Counted from the first letter of the stretch, positions 26,186-36,214 are shown. The stretch: 64,000 bases of DNA from Acidobacteriota bacterium (GCA_018268715.1 JAFDVZ010000002.1:801632-865631); one strand, 5' to 3'. Numbers and translations: made by a program. The notes: generated from the sequence alone by a model not told the origin.

Positions 26186-26586
26186 AACCGGGCGGCCTCG
26201 TTTTACAAAACTTAATCGCCCTTCGGACGATTCTGTCTTTAAATGGAATTGTTGGTAGTGCAGCCGCGCTTGCGTTCGGTCATCCGGAGTGGTGAGCGCA
26301 TCGAATCATCCAAACCCTCATGCTGTGAGTTTCAGCAGCGGTGTGCCGCGCCCACGCTTCCCTTGGGCGCGGCCACCTCCATTTTCTCCCGCCCACTCAA
26401 TGTTTCCGGCGTATTGGCGGGGGTTTCGCGCGACTACTTGATGACTTTACACTCCTTAACATCGACGACGAATCTTGAGTCGCCACGAACGCCGTCTATT
26501 CGTATTACTGTTTAGTCGTCGCGGCCCCGGATAGGCTGTCCAACAGCCGATCACTATAGGTGTGTCCGCGCGTCAGGGGGAGTTAC
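26186..26586. other. Intergenic region upstream of the TonB-type receptor
   Basis: No convincing gene. It contains one clear hairpin (26345-26373). The ORF 26243-26515 has no ribosome binding site or recognisable product. Likely holds the terminator of the MFS gene and the promoter of the receptor gene. Confidence 0.5.
26345..26373 (+). terminator. Hairpin after the MFS gene
   Basis: Ten-bp stem GCCGCGCCCA (26345-26354) with TGGGCGCGGC (26364-26373) and a 9-base loop. It lies 160 bases past the MFS stop and lacks an immediate T-run, so terminator or regulatory leader are both possible. Confidence 0.4.
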
Positions 26587-29500
26587 ATGAGACGTCGCAC
26601 AGCTATCATCTTGTATCTAACTGGGGTATTACTGGCCTCTTCGACGATGGGGCAGGACCTGGCGGGCATCGCCGTCTCCGTGGCGGATCCGACCGGAGCC
26701 ATGGTTCCCGGGGCGCGCGTGACGCTGGCCGACTTGAGCCGCGGCATGGTCCGTACGGCCATTACGCCGGTGAACGGCAGCGTCGCTTTCGACGCGTTGA
26801 CGGGAGGCGACTACTCGCTGGAGGTGTCCAAGGACGGATTCAACAAGTACCGGATCGAGAAGATCACGGTGAACCTGCGGGCCCGCGAATCGGTTTCCGT
26901 GGTGCTGACGGTGGGGGCCGCGGCGGGTCAGACGGTGAACGTGGTGGACCGCGTGGACGCCCTGAGCAGCGACCCGGCGCAGGGTGTGGCGATGGACCAG
27001 TCCTATGTGACGAACCTTCCGATTAACGGCAAGAACGTAGAGTCGCTGGTCCTGATGGCGCCCGGCATGAGCACGGCCGCCGGCGGCAAGGGCGACGGCG
27101 GGTTTAACGCCAACGGCCTGCGTTCGAACATGAACTACTACACATTGGACGGCGTCAGCATGAACCAGCCAATGGGCGGCGGAGGCGGCGGGCCGATGGG
27201 AGGTCCCGGCGGAGGTCCCAGGGGCGGGGGAGGCGGCGGTGGGCCGATGCCCGGCGGTTCAGGCGCCACAGAGATGATCTCCACCGACGCGCTTCAGGAG
27301 ATGCGGGTGCAGACGTCGACGATCGCGCCGGAGTTCGGGCGATCGCCCGGCGCGCAGATCGTCATGACGAGCCGGGCCGGGTCGAATCGATATCACGGTT
27401 CGCTGTTCTATTACTTCCGCAACGACAAATTCGACGCCAACGACTGGTTCGCGAACGCCGGCGGCTACGGGAAAGGCAAAGAGAGCCAGAACCGGCCGGG
27501 GTTCGTGTTCGGCGGACCCATCATCAAGAGCAAGACCTTCTTCTTCCTTTCTTATGAGGACCTGCGGCTGACCTCGCCCGAGACGGTGATCGCCAGCGTT
27601 CCGAGCCTGGCGACGCGGGCATCGGCGAGCGCCGCGCTACGGCCCTACCTGAACGCGTTCCCGCTGCCCAACGGCGTCCTGCTCGACGACGGCGCGGCGC
27701 AGTACCGCGCGGTGGTTTCCAATCCCACGCGCAACCGCAGCGTCAGCCTCCGGATCGATCATTCGCTGACGTCGCGGATCAATGTTTTCGCGCGATACAG
27801 CATCACGCCCCCCACCAGCTCGGAACGGCGCGGCTCGGACATGTCGACGCCGAACCTGCTCTCGACCCAGTCCTCACACTCGCAGACCGCCACCGTGGGG
27901 ACCACGCGGACGACGGCGGGCGGGTTGCTGAACGACCTGCGCGTCAACTTCTCTAACTTCTCCAACAGCAACCGCACGGTGATGGATAACTACGGCGGCG
28001 CGGTTCCGCTTACCGACTCGCAGCTGTTTCCCAAGGGAGTCACCAGCGCGACGGGGACTTTCAGCCTCAGCCTGATGGGATTGACGAGTTATTCGATAGG
28101 TGCGCCGACTTCGAACAGTCAGGAACAGGTGAATGTCGTCGACAGCGTCAGCAAGACCGCCGGCCCGCACCAGTTGAAGGCTGGCGTGGACTTCCGTCGC
28201 ACGATGGCGACGAACCACCGCGCGGCGTACAGCGAGAGCGTTTCCTTCAACGGCCTGTCGGTGAACTCCTATTCGTTCCTGACCGGCGTGGCGCTGAACG
28301 CGATGGTGAGTTCGAGCGTGACGACGGTGTATCCGACCTATCAGAACCTGTCGGCCTACGCGCAGGACGCCTGGAGGATGAGCCGTTGGACCACGGTGAC
28401 GTTTGGGTTGCGCTGGGATGTGAATCCGGCGCCATTTTCGCGCCGCGGCCCGCAGCCGTTCGCGATTTCCAGCGACGAGATCGCCGGAGTTACTCAAAAC
28501 GATCCGATGTACAAGACGCGATGGTATAACATCGCCCCGCGCGCCGGAATCGCCTATAACATGGACGAGCGGCGCGGACGGGAAATGATGATCCGCGCCG
28601 GTTTCGGCGTGTTCTACGACGTCGGCTACGGAGCGGCGGGCGGCTCGTTCGGAGGCGCTCCATTTTCGAGCGTGCTCACGCTGTCCAAGGTGAACTTCCC
28701 GCTGCTGGCGAAGTATCTCGCGGCGCCTTCCATGCCGCCGACCCGGCCCTACGGCCAGGTGGTTTCGGCCGACACCAATCTGAAGGCCCCGGCCGTGTGG
28801 CAATGGAACGCTACTTGGGAGAAGAACTTCGGAGTCGGCACGACATTGACCCTGGGCTATGTCGGAAACGCCGGCCGAGACCTGATGCGGACTGAGACGT
28901 CGGCCTCCTACACGGGCGCTTACGACATTGCGATGTTAGCCACCAATGGCGCGTCCTCGAGTTACAACGGCTTCCAGATGCAGTTCCGAAAGCGCATGAG
29001 CAATCGGCTCCAGATGCAGTTGAGTTATACGTGGTCCCACTCGATTGACAGCTCCTCGGGCGACATGGGGGGCGGCGGAGGCGGTTTCGCCAGTCTGTTC
29101 AACAGCGGTCAGCGCGGCTCGTCGGATTACGACATTCGCCACAACGCAACGCTTTCGGGATCCTATCGGTTGCCCGCTCCGAAAAACGAATGGTACTTTC
29201 GGCCGTTCCGCAACTGGTTTGTCGATTTCAGCGCCATGGCGCGCACGGGACTACCGTTCGACCTGCAGGGCGTCAGCTCCAGCACAAGCTCCATAGTAAC
29301 CACCTCGAGCTCCACGACAACCACCACCACTAGCACGTCCGGACTCTTCGCACAGGTGCGCCCCAGTTGGAATGGATACGCCATCTGGGTGAAGGACTCG
29401 AACGCGCCGGGCGGCAAACGGCTCAACAAGGACGCCTTCTTCATTCCCTCGGGCTACACGCAGGGAAACCTGAGCCGGAACGCCCTGCGCGGCTTCAGCG

Positions 29501-29760
29501 CGATGCAGGTGGACGCCTCCCTGCGGCGGGACATCCAGATCACGGAGCGATTCCGCCTGAGCCTCGCCGCGCAGGGATACAACATCCTCAATCATCCTAA
29601 CTTCGCCAATCCCTCGTCGATGGAGGGGGCTAACATGTCAAGCCCGGACTTTGGCGTGGTCACTCGCATGTTGAACCAGGGCTTCGGAGGAGGCGTGAAC
29701 GGACTCTACCGTTCCGGCGGCGCACGGTCCATGGAGTTATCGCTGCGCCTGCAATTCTGA
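26587..29760 (+). CDS. TonB-dependent receptor-like protein with carboxypeptidase-regulatory-like N-domain
   Basis: 1057 aa from ATG 26587 (AGGGGG upstream). Signal peptide ending near SSTMGQ. Residues about 30-115 are a carboxypeptidase-regulatory-like domain (AGIAVSVADPTGAMVPGARV). A plug domain follows (YVTNLPINGKNVESLVLMAP), then a large barrel with FGGPIIKSKTFFFLSYEDL and a C-terminal LSLRLQF. A Gly-rich loop with GGGGGGPMGGPGGGP, around residues 197-226, is unusual. Acidobacteria have many such proteins, probably for uptake or export of polymers. Next gene has its own ribosome binding site 14 bases on. Confidence 0.9.
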   Translation: MRRRTAIILYLTGVLLASSTMGQDLAGIAVSVADPTGAMVPGARVTLADLSRGMVRTAITPVNGSVAFDALTGGDYSLEVSKDGFNKYRIEKITVNLRARESVSVVLTVGAAAGQTVNVVDRVDALSSDPAQGVAMDQSYVTNLPINGKNVESLVLMAPGMSTAAGGKGDGGFNANGLRSNMNYYTLDGVSMNQPMGGGGGGPMGGPGGGPRGGGGGGGPMPGGSGATEMISTDALQEMRVQTSTIAPEFGRSPGAQIVMTSRAGSNRYHGSLFYYFRNDKFDANDWFANAGGYGKGKESQNRPGFVFGGPIIKSKTFFFLSYEDLRLTSPETVIASVPSLATRASASAALRPYLNAFPLPNGVLLDDGAAQYRAVVSNPTRNRSVSLRIDHSLTSRINVFARYSITPPTSSERRGSDMSTPNLLSTQSSHSQTATVGTTRTTAGGLLNDLRVNFSNFSNSNRTVMDNYGGAVPLTDSQLFPKGVTSATGTFSLSLMGLTSYSIGAPTSNSQEQVNVVDSVSKTAGPHQLKAGVDFRRTMATNHRAAYSESVSFNGLSVNSYSFLTGVALNAMVSSSVTTVYPTYQNLSAYAQDAWRMSRWTTVTFGLRWDVNPAPFSRRGPQPFAISSDEIAGVTQNDPMYKTRWYNIAPRAGIAYNMDERRGREMMIRAGFGVFYDVGYGAAGGSFGGAPFSSVLTLSKVNFPLLAKYLAAPSMPPTRPYGQVVSADTNLKAPAVWQWNATWEKNFGVGTTLTLGYVGNAGRDLMRTETSASYTGAYDIAMLATNGASSSYNGFQMQFRKRMSNRLQMQLSYTWSHSIDSSSGDMGGGGGGFASLFNSGQRGSSDYDIRHNATLSGSYRLPAPKNEWYFRPFRNWFVDFSAMARTGLPFDLQGVSSSTSSIVTTSSSTTTTTTSTSGLFAQVRPSWNGYAIWVKDSNAPGGKRLNKDAFFIPSGYTQGNLSRNALRGFSAMQVDASLRRDIQITERFRLSLAAQGYNILNHPNFANPSSMEGANMSSPDFGVVTRMLNQGFGGGVNGLYRSGGARSMELSLRLQF

Positions 29761-29783
29761 CCTTTCACCGAAGGAGCACATTC

Positions 29784-30563
29784 ATGTCTTATTACTCGCC
29801 CATGCGGCTTACCTTTATCTTGTTAGCGATCGCGATTCCGGGATTCGCGCAGGACCCGCAGGCTGACCAGCAGACCGAGCACGCCCGCAGGCTATTCTAC
29901 GGCTTCCGAGTCGAGGCGTTCCCGCTGAAGCTGTTCCAAACCGGAAGCGCGACGGACTCCACCACCAAGCCGATCGCCGATTACTCGTACACAAGCGGCT
30001 CCAGTTCCCAGAAGGCCGCTCCGGTGGCCTCGGTGATCTATGTGTTGAACCGGAGGCTCACCATCAACGGCGAATTCTTTCTGCACCACGCCAAGTACAC
30101 GCAAACGGCCGTTATTCGCACCGGTAAGAAAGACACGAACTCGAGCACCGACGTCCGTCCCACCATCACGCAGATAGAGACGACGCGGGCTAACTACTGG
30201 GTGGTTCCCGTGATGGTGCAGTATCATCGCATTCCTGTCTACAAGGGCAGTTGGCGGACTCGGCTGCTATCCCACGCCTACGTCGCCGGTGGGATCGAGT
30301 ACCGGCACGTGGGCCGCGTGCGCACGGGCACTGACATCACCAACGCCGACGGGACCACCGATTACAACGAAATCGCCGCCACGCCGAGCCGGCGGAACCA
30401 GATCGGTGCGGTTCTCGGAATCGGGCTGCGCTTCATTGACGACATCGGGATCCGCATCACGCCCGAGATCCGAGTGGTCCACTGGCAGGGATCGACGTTT
30501 GAGGGACCCGGCTACCGCTCGATTCCGAATCAGGCCGAAGCGGGCATCGGGTTCAACTTCTAG
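29784..30563 (+). CDS. Predicted outer-membrane beta-barrel protein
   Basis: 259 aa, ATG with AAGGAG upstream. Signal peptide MRLTFILLAIAIPGFAQ. The rest alternates short hydrophobic beta strands with polar turns and ends in a barrel-type C-terminus (AEAGIGFNF, terminal Phe). No specific family recognised. Immediately downstream of the receptor gene, so a partner in the same outer-membrane system is possible. Confidence 0.72.
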   Translation: MSYYSPMRLTFILLAIAIPGFAQDPQADQQTEHARRLFYGFRVEAFPLKLFQTGSATDSTTKPIADYSYTSGSSSQKAAPVASVIYVLNRRLTINGEFFLHHAKYTQTAVIRTGKKDTNSSTDVRPTITQIETTRANYWVVPVMVQYHRIPVYKGSWRTRLLSHAYVAGGIEYRHVGRVRTGTDITNADGTTDYNEIAATPSRRNQIGAVLGIGLRFIDDIGIRITPEIRVVHWQGSTFEGPGYRSIPNQAEAGIGFNF

Positions 30564-30586
30564 GCGGCGGGATCGAACAAACAGCC

Positions 30587-33500
30587 ATGAAACGCAGGTT
30601 CATCGCGATTTTCACGGCCGCGCTCGCGGGCGCGGCGGCCATTGAAGGGCAGTCGGTGATTTCCACGCTGCTTGGCGGCGCGCCGGACAACGTCGTCGCG
30701 CTGACGGCGACGATCGCCATGCCGGTGGGAGTGGTCACCGACGCATCCGGAGACGTCTACGCATCGCTGCAGACGACGAATCAGGTGATCAAGATCGATT
30801 CGTCGGGAAAGGCCTTCGTGGTGGCCGGCAACGGGGCCGCGGGCAGCACGGGAGACGGAGGACCGGCGCGGTCGGCCACCTTGTATTCGCCGGCAGGCCT
30901 CGCGCTCGATTCGCAGGGGAGCCTGTACATCGCCGATTCCAAGAACAATCGCATACGGCGAGTGTCGGCCGACGGCGTCATCAGCACTTACGCGGGCACG
31001 GGGACCGGCGGTAACTCGGGCGACGGTGGGCTGGCGGTGAAGGCGAATCTCAAGACGCCGCTGGCCATCGCGTTCGACGCGAACGGAAACCTGCTGATTG
31101 CCGATAGCGGTAATTCGAACATACGGCTGGTGAAGCTGGATGGCACGATCACCACCATCGCCGGAACCGGCAAACGCGACTACGGCGGGGACGGAGGGCT
31201 TGCGAACGTAGCCGGGCTCGACACGCCGGCGGGATTGGCGGTGGATAGCTCGGGTAACTACTATATCTCCGACACCGGTAATCATTCGGTGCGAATCATC
31301 ACAAGCGACGGCATGATCAACCGGTTCGCGGGTTATAACAAGGCCGGCTACGCAGGTGACGGGTCATTCGCGGAAAACGCCTATCTCAATACTCCGACCG
31401 GACTCACCTTCGACCGCGCGGGTTATCTCTACATTCTCGATTACGGCAACGACCGCATCCGGCGCGTATCGCCCGATGACAGGATCACCACCTACGCCGG
31501 CACCGGCACGCGCAACGCGGGCGGCGACGGCGGATTGGCGAAGAACGCCAGCATGAACGTTCAGGGCATCTGGGCCGACGCCCACAACGACCTGTTTCTG
31601 GCTGATGGGGCCAACAACCGCGTGCGCAAGATCACGGCCGCCGACGGCATCATCGATACGATCGCGGGCAACGGTCTGTCGTCCTATCTTCCTCGCGCGC
31701 TGGCCATTTCGGGGGATACCATATATTTCTCCGACGCCGACGCGCAACGGGTCAGGACGTTCAACGTGACGACCGGCGTGACGGGTCTGGCGGCCGGCGA
31801 CGGCCAGGGCGCGTACGCGGGTGATGGCTCCGCGGCCGTCAACGCTAGCTTGCGTTCGCCGCGTGGAATCACCTTCGACAGCTCCGGACGCATGTACATC
31901 GCCGATTCGGCCAACCATCGCGTGCGGCGAATCAACACGGACGCGACGATCACCACAGTGGCGGGAACCGGTACAGCGGGCTCGGACGGCGACGGCGCCG
32001 CCGCCACGTCGGCGACGATTAACGAGCCGGCGGACGTGGCTGTGGATTCGTCGGGGAACCTCTACATCGCCGAACGTAGCGGCCAGCGCATACGGAAGGT
32101 GAATGGTTCGGGCGTGATTTCGACGGTGGCGGGCACCGGCACGCAGGGCGCACCCACCAGCGCGACCAATGCCACTGACCAACCGCTCAGCTTCCCGAGT
32201 GGCCTGCTGATGGAATCGTCCGGCTCGCTGCTGATTGCCGACACGGGCAACCATCGCATCCTGAGGTTGACCTCCTCGGGCTCCGTTGCCACGGTGGCGG
32301 GTACGGGAGTGGGGGGCTACAGCGGAGACGGCAAGGCCGCGACAGCGGCGCAGTTGAACAACCCCATGGGGATGGCGCTCGACGCCGCGGGCAACCTCTA
32401 TATCGCCGACTCCGGCAACAACGCGGTCCGGCAGATCGGGACCGATGGCGTTGTGGCTACCGTGGCCGGCCTCACCGGTACGACCACCGCGGCGCGCACG
32501 GGCGGCTTCAACGGCGACGGGAGTCCGGCGACGGCCTACTCGCTGAACCAGCCGAACAGCGTGGTCCCCGGCGCCAACTGCAGCCTGTACATCGCCGATA
32601 CCTCCAACAAACGCATACGTCGACTGCTGCTGGGAACCGACTACACGCTGAATACGAATCCGGCGGGGCTGCAACTACTGGTGGACGGCCAGGCGATGGC
32701 CACGCCGGCGGTGGTGAACTGGCTGGCGGGATCCACGCACCGGTTGGATGCGCCGACCTCGCTCAGCGCCAGTTCCGGCGTCAAGTACCTGGCGAGCGCC
32801 GGGCAGGACGTTTCGGTAAGCTGTGGCGCCGCGCGGGCCAGCGTGACGGTGTGGCTGAATGTGCAGTACCAGTTGACGGTGGTGGCGGACACGGGCGGTA
32901 CGGTTTCCTCGCAAGGGGGCTGGCAGACTCCCGGAACCGCGCTGACGTTGACGGCGAGTGCGAATGCCGGGTATGCGTTCACGGGTTGGTCGGGCGATTG
33001 TAGCGGCGCGGGCGCCTGCCAGTTGACGATGGATAGCCCCAAGACGGTGCGCGCGCAGTTCACCGCCACGGGCGGAGGTCCGAAGCCGGCCGTCGCTACC
33101 GGCGGCGTGATCAGCGCCAGCGCGTTCGGAGCGTTGAAGACCATCGCGCCGGGTGGGTGGTTCGAGATCTACGGCGCGAACCTGTCGACGGTGACGGCGC
33201 AGTGGCAATCTTCCGATTTCAAGGGCGACACGGCGCCGCAGACCTTGCAGGGCGTGTCGGTGACGGTGGCCGGCAAGAACGCGTACGTATCTTACGTAAG
33301 CCCGGGCCAGATCAATGCCCAGGCGCCGGACGGCATCGGAACCGGCGCGGTGCAGGTGGTGGTGTCCAACTTGAACGGGTCGAGCGACCCGGTGACGGTT
33401 ACAGCGGCGGACCGCGCAGCCGGGTTGTTGACGCCGTTCGGCAACGGATACCTGGCCGCGTTTCAGGGCGGGACCATCGTGGGAAGCCCCGGCTACACGG

Positions 33501-33793
33501 CCGTGAAACCGGGCGACGTGATCACGATTTATGGGACCGGCTTCGGGACGGTGACGCCGGCGGTTGCGCCCGGCCAGGTGGCGGCGGCGCTGAATACGCT
33601 GATGAACACCGTGGAAATCCGGGTTGGCGGCGTGGCGGCGGCGCTCAGCTATCAGGGGCTCAGCCCCGGGCTGGTGGGCCTGTATCAGTTTAATGCGACC
33701 GTTCCGCAGGTGGCCGACGGCGACCAGACGGTGACGTTCAGCACGGGAGGCGTGACGGCGTCGCAAACCGCGGTGCTGACCGTGAAGCGGTGA
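30587..33793 (+). CDS. Secreted NHL-repeat propeller with InlB-like repeat and Solibacter-type C-terminal domain
   Basis: 1068 aa. Signal peptide MKRRFIAIFTAALAGAAAIE. About ten NHL-type repeats follow, with the pattern GDGG..A, PAGLALDSQGSLYIADS and NRIRRV, forming one or two propellers to about residue 690. One bacterial InlB-B-type repeat comes next (VVADTGGTVSSQGGW, then AGYAFTGWSGDCSG). The last 250 residues are the TIGR03437-like C-terminal domain (PGGWFEIYGANLS, VSPGQINAQAPDGIGTGAVQ, VKPGDVITIYGTGFG). Extracellular, ligand unknown. Confidence 0.88.
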   Translation: MKRRFIAIFTAALAGAAAIEGQSVISTLLGGAPDNVVALTATIAMPVGVVTDASGDVYASLQTTNQVIKIDSSGKAFVVAGNGAAGSTGDGGPARSATLYSPAGLALDSQGSLYIADSKNNRIRRVSADGVISTYAGTGTGGNSGDGGLAVKANLKTPLAIAFDANGNLLIADSGNSNIRLVKLDGTITTIAGTGKRDYGGDGGLANVAGLDTPAGLAVDSSGNYYISDTGNHSVRIITSDGMINRFAGYNKAGYAGDGSFAENAYLNTPTGLTFDRAGYLYILDYGNDRIRRVSPDDRITTYAGTGTRNAGGDGGLAKNASMNVQGIWADAHNDLFLADGANNRVRKITAADGIIDTIAGNGLSSYLPRALAISGDTIYFSDADAQRVRTFNVTTGVTGLAAGDGQGAYAGDGSAAVNASLRSPRGITFDSSGRMYIADSANHRVRRINTDATITTVAGTGTAGSDGDGAAATSATINEPADVAVDSSGNLYIAERSGQRIRKVNGSGVISTVAGTGTQGAPTSATNATDQPLSFPSGLLMESSGSLLIADTGNHRILRLTSSGSVATVAGTGVGGYSGDGKAATAAQLNNPMGMALDAAGNLYIADSGNNAVRQIGTDGVVATVAGLTGTTTAARTGGFNGDGSPATAYSLNQPNSVVPGANCSLYIADTSNKRIRRLLLGTDYTLNTNPAGLQLLVDGQAMATPAVVNWLAGSTHRLDAPTSLSASSGVKYLASAGQDVSVSCGAARASVTVWLNVQYQLTVVADTGGTVSSQGGWQTPGTALTLTASANAGYAFTGWSGDCSGAGACQLTMDSPKTVRAQFTATGGGPKPAVATGGVISASAFGALKTIAPGGWFEIYGANLSTVTAQWQSSDFKGDTAPQTLQGVSVTVAGKNAYVSYVSPGQINAQAPDGIGTGAVQVVVSNLNGSSDPVTVTAADRAAGLLTPFGNGYLAAFQGGTIVGSPGYTAVKPGDVITIYGTGFGTVTPAVAPGQVAAALNTLMNTVEIRVGGVAAALSYQGLSPGLVGLYQFNATVPQVADGDQTVTFSTGGVTASQTAVLTVKR

Positions 33794-33830
33794 ATCCAGA
33801 CCGGCGCGGGCCTGAGTCACAATAGAGCCA

Positions 33831-35081
33831 ATGGGGGTTCGACGAAACGGAGTCTCGCTCGCGTTCCGGTCGGCGTTGCTGCTGGCCTGCGCCGGCGCTA
33901 TCGTAGCGAGCGCGCAACGCTCGAAGACGCAGGCCCACTCGGGGGCGGTGACATTCCATGGCGATGTCGCGCCGATTCTCGAGCGGCGATGCCAGGGCTG
34001 TCACGCCGACGGGTCGACGCCTTTGGCCACTTATAACGAGGTGAAGCCGAAGGCGGAGGCGATTGTCGAGGCCATCAAGTCTCGACGGATGCCGCCGTGG
34101 TTCGCCGACCCGAAGGTCGGCGAGTTCGCCAATGAACCGCGACTTTCGGCCGATGAAATCCGGGTCATCGAATCATGGCTCGCGGGCGGAACGCTGGCTG
34201 GCAAGGCGGGGATGTTGCGCCACGTACTGGCCTCGACTCCGGAGCCTCTGTCGCCGGACCTGGTGCTGACCGCCTCAAAGCCGTTGGCCATCGAGGCGAA
34301 TAACGCGCTCGACTACCGGTACCTGATTCTGTCGCTTCCGTTCACCTTCGACCGTTGGATTCGCGCGGCCGAGATCCGGCCAAGCAATCGCCGCGCCGTG
34401 CATCATGCGGTGTTGTACGTTCGCGATCCGCGATCGAAGTGGCTGCGGGAGCAGGCCGCCGGCGAGCCATACGCTCCCCGGGACGCCGAGGCGCTGGCGC
34501 GTGCACGAGCCGTCACCGACGAGGTGCTGGCCGTCTATGCTCCCGGCGCCGACGGGATGCTGTGCCCGGATGGCATGGCGAAACGGGTTCCCGCCGGATC
34601 GGATCTGGTGCTCCAGATCCACTACGCTCGATCAGCCGAGGCCACCGCCGATCAGCCGGAAGTGGGCCTGGCCATCGCGCCGGAGACTCCGAAGAAACGC
34701 GTAGTGACGCTGCCGTTTGCCAAGGGCGCCGCGGGCCGGCCTCTCACCACGCGGCCGTTGCTGGTGGACGCGCTGCTGGTGTCGCTGTTTCCGCGAACTT
34801 ACCTCCCCGGCGTCGGAGCGGACTTCGACATCGTCGAGCCGGGAGGGATTTCCGAACCGGTGCTGAAGGTCGCGCCGAATACGATCGGGCTTCAACTCAA
34901 CTACGCGTTCAAGTCGCCTCGTCCGATGTACAAGGGCGGCGCGTTGCGATGGACGCCCAGGCCGGCGGCGGGAGCGGCCGCCTCCGAGCCAGGTGACGAC
35001 TCCGATGAATCGATGACCGGCTATTATGACATCGCCGTCGACCTGAACGTGTCCACCCAGCGCATTCTCGCCCAGCAGTGA
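33831..35081 (+). CDS. Secreted cytochrome c/copper-monooxygenase-like protein
   Basis: 416 aa with an N-terminal signal (RSALLLACAGAIVASAQ). A small cytochrome c domain has CQGCH and an axial Met candidate in SRRMPPWFADP. The C-terminal 250 residues resemble the copper type II ascorbate-dependent monooxygenase fold (AVHHAVLYV and LVLQIHYARS supply His ligands). Such fusions are common in Acidobacteria. Redox role is likely; substrate unknown. Confidence 0.75.
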   Translation: MGVRRNGVSLAFRSALLLACAGAIVASAQRSKTQAHSGAVTFHGDVAPILERRCQGCHADGSTPLATYNEVKPKAEAIVEAIKSRRMPPWFADPKVGEFANEPRLSADEIRVIESWLAGGTLAGKAGMLRHVLASTPEPLSPDLVLTASKPLAIEANNALDYRYLILSLPFTFDRWIRAAEIRPSNRRAVHHAVLYVRDPRSKWLREQAAGEPYAPRDAEALARARAVTDEVLAVYAPGADGMLCPDGMAKRVPAGSDLVLQIHYARSAEATADQPEVGLAIAPETPKKRVVTLPFAKGAAGRPLTTRPLLVDALLVSLFPRTYLPGVGADFDIVEPGGISEPVLKVAPNTIGLQLNYAFKSPRPMYKGGALRWTPRPAAGAAASEPGDDSDESMTGYYDIAVDLNVSTQRILAQQ

Positions 35082-35112
35082 ACGCGCCCGCCGGCGCGGG
35101 TTATCTTGAGAT

Positions 35113-35490
35113 GTGGCGAACTGGACTGGAATCGCCGGTGCGGCGCTGGGATTCGCCGTGATGCTGGGAGCTTTCGGCGCGCACGGCCTGCGCGGGAAGC
35201 TGGACGCCTATTCGATGGGCGTTTATGAGCGCGCGGTGTTGTATCACTTCATCCACGCGCTGGGCCTGTTGGTGGTGTCGGCTCTGCCGAAGCTGGGCGT
35301 GATCACCGAATCGGCGGGTACGTGGATCTGCGCGCTGCTGGCGGCGGGGATCGTGATATTTTCGGGCAGCCTGTACGTGCTCGCCATATCTGGAGTGAGG
35401 ACGTTTGGCGCGATCACGCCGATCGGCGGACTGGCGTTCATCGCGGGGTGGTTGCTGCTTGCGTTGGCGGCGTTCCGCGGCGCGCGGTGA
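35113..35490 (+). CDS. DUF423 membrane protein
   Basis: 125 aa from GTG 35113. Four hydrophobic segments with the family motif MLGAFGAHGLRGKLD, then RAVLYHFIHALGLLVVS and GGLAFIAGWLLLAL. DUF423 proteins are small inner-membrane proteins of unknown function. Confidence 0.87.
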   Translation: MANWTGIAGAALGFAVMLGAFGAHGLRGKLDAYSMGVYERAVLYHFIHALGLLVVSALPKLGVITESAGTWICALLAAGIVIFSGSLYVLAISGVRTFGAITPIGGLAFIAGWLLLALAAFRGAR

Positions 35491-35514
35491 TTCAAACGCC
35501 GATACAATGGCTGC

Positions 35515-35928
35515 ATGTCACTCACAACGGTGGTCCGCCTGGCCGCCCTCGCGTGCCTGGGCGTGGCCGGCGCCGCCAGCATGGCCCGCGCTGAAGCCCG
35601 CGTATTCGAACTCCGCACCTACACCTGCGTCGACGGACGCCTGGACGCGCTAAAGAAGCGCTTCCGCGAACACACTATCAAACTGTTCGACAAACACGGC
35701 ATGACCAGCATCGGATATTGGACGCCGCAGGACGGTCCCACCTCGAAGAACACGCTGATCTATATCCTGGCTCACCCCAGCCGTGAAGCCGCCAGGAAGA
35801 GTTGGGACGCTTTCCGCGCCGATCCGGAGTGGGTGAAGGTGAGGACCGCCTCGGAAGCCGACGGCAAGATCGTCGATCACGTGGACTCCGTCTTCATGGA
35901 CGCTGCTGACTTCTCGCCGATGAAGTGA
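35515..35928 (+). CDS. Exported NIPSNAP-family protein
   Basis: 137 aa. Signal peptide ends near MARAEA. The remainder is a single dimeric ferredoxin-like NIPSNAP domain: RVFELRTYTCVDGRLDALKK, then HGMTSIGYWTPQDGP and AHPSREAARKSWDAFRADPE. Function of bacterial members is not established. Confidence 0.86.
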   Translation: MSLTTVVRLAALACLGVAGAASMARAEARVFELRTYTCVDGRLDALKKRFREHTIKLFDKHGMTSIGYWTPQDGPTSKNTLIYILAHPSREAARKSWDAFRADPEWVKVRTASEADGKIVDHVDSVFMDAADFSPMK

Positions 35929-35942
35929 ATTTCATGGCCCCG

Positions 35943-36004
35943 TCCTGGCCGATTTGTGGAACTTTCGAGGGAAAACCTCGTCAAATCGGGCAGGAGGGCG
36001 GGTC
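35943..36004 (+). promoter_or_regulatory. Hairpin that pairs part of the Shine-Dalgarno of the 69-aa gene
   Basis: Outer arms TCCTGGCCGATTTG (35943-35956) and CAAATCGGGCAGGA (35982-35995) pair with one G-G mismatch. An inner CGAGG-GAAAA-CCTCG hairpin sits inside. The right arm contains the first part of AGGAGG, which lies 8 bases before ATG 36005. Could act as a translational switch or simply as an intergenic fold. Confidence 0.42.
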
Positions 36005-36214
36005 ATGAGCAACGCGGCGGACCGGATTCAACTCTGTGAGGCGATCCTCGACCTCATCGAGCACAAGCGGCAGGAGACGGGCGACGAGACGCTCGGAGCA
36101 TCGATCGAAAGGGCCGTGCTCGAAAGCCAGATCGGGGACCTGGAGCGCGAAATCCTCGACAATCCCGGCGCCTTCGAACCCTGGCTGGTTCGACGCCGGC
36201 GCGCCGAAGCCTGA
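36005..36214 (+). CDS. Small acidic helical protein
   Basis: 69 aa from ATG 36005, preceded by AGGAGG. Predicted to be almost wholly helical (RIQLCEAILDLIEHKRQETG, then ERAVLESQIGDLEREIL). No family recognised. Ribosome binding site strength supports a real gene; the site lies in a hairpin. Confidence 0.6.
   Translation: MSNAADRIQLCEAILDLIEHKRQETGDETLGASIERAVLESQIGDLEREILDNPGAFEPWLVRRRRAEA

Noticed and set aside
26243..26515. 90-codon ORF in the gap before the receptor
   Set aside because: No ribosome binding site, crosses a hairpin, and no recognisable sequence.
30587..33793. Regular repeats suggesting a CRISPR-like or minisatellite array
   Set aside because: The periodicity is that of NHL protein repeats in frame; the DNA repeats are degenerate and not separated by unique spacers.
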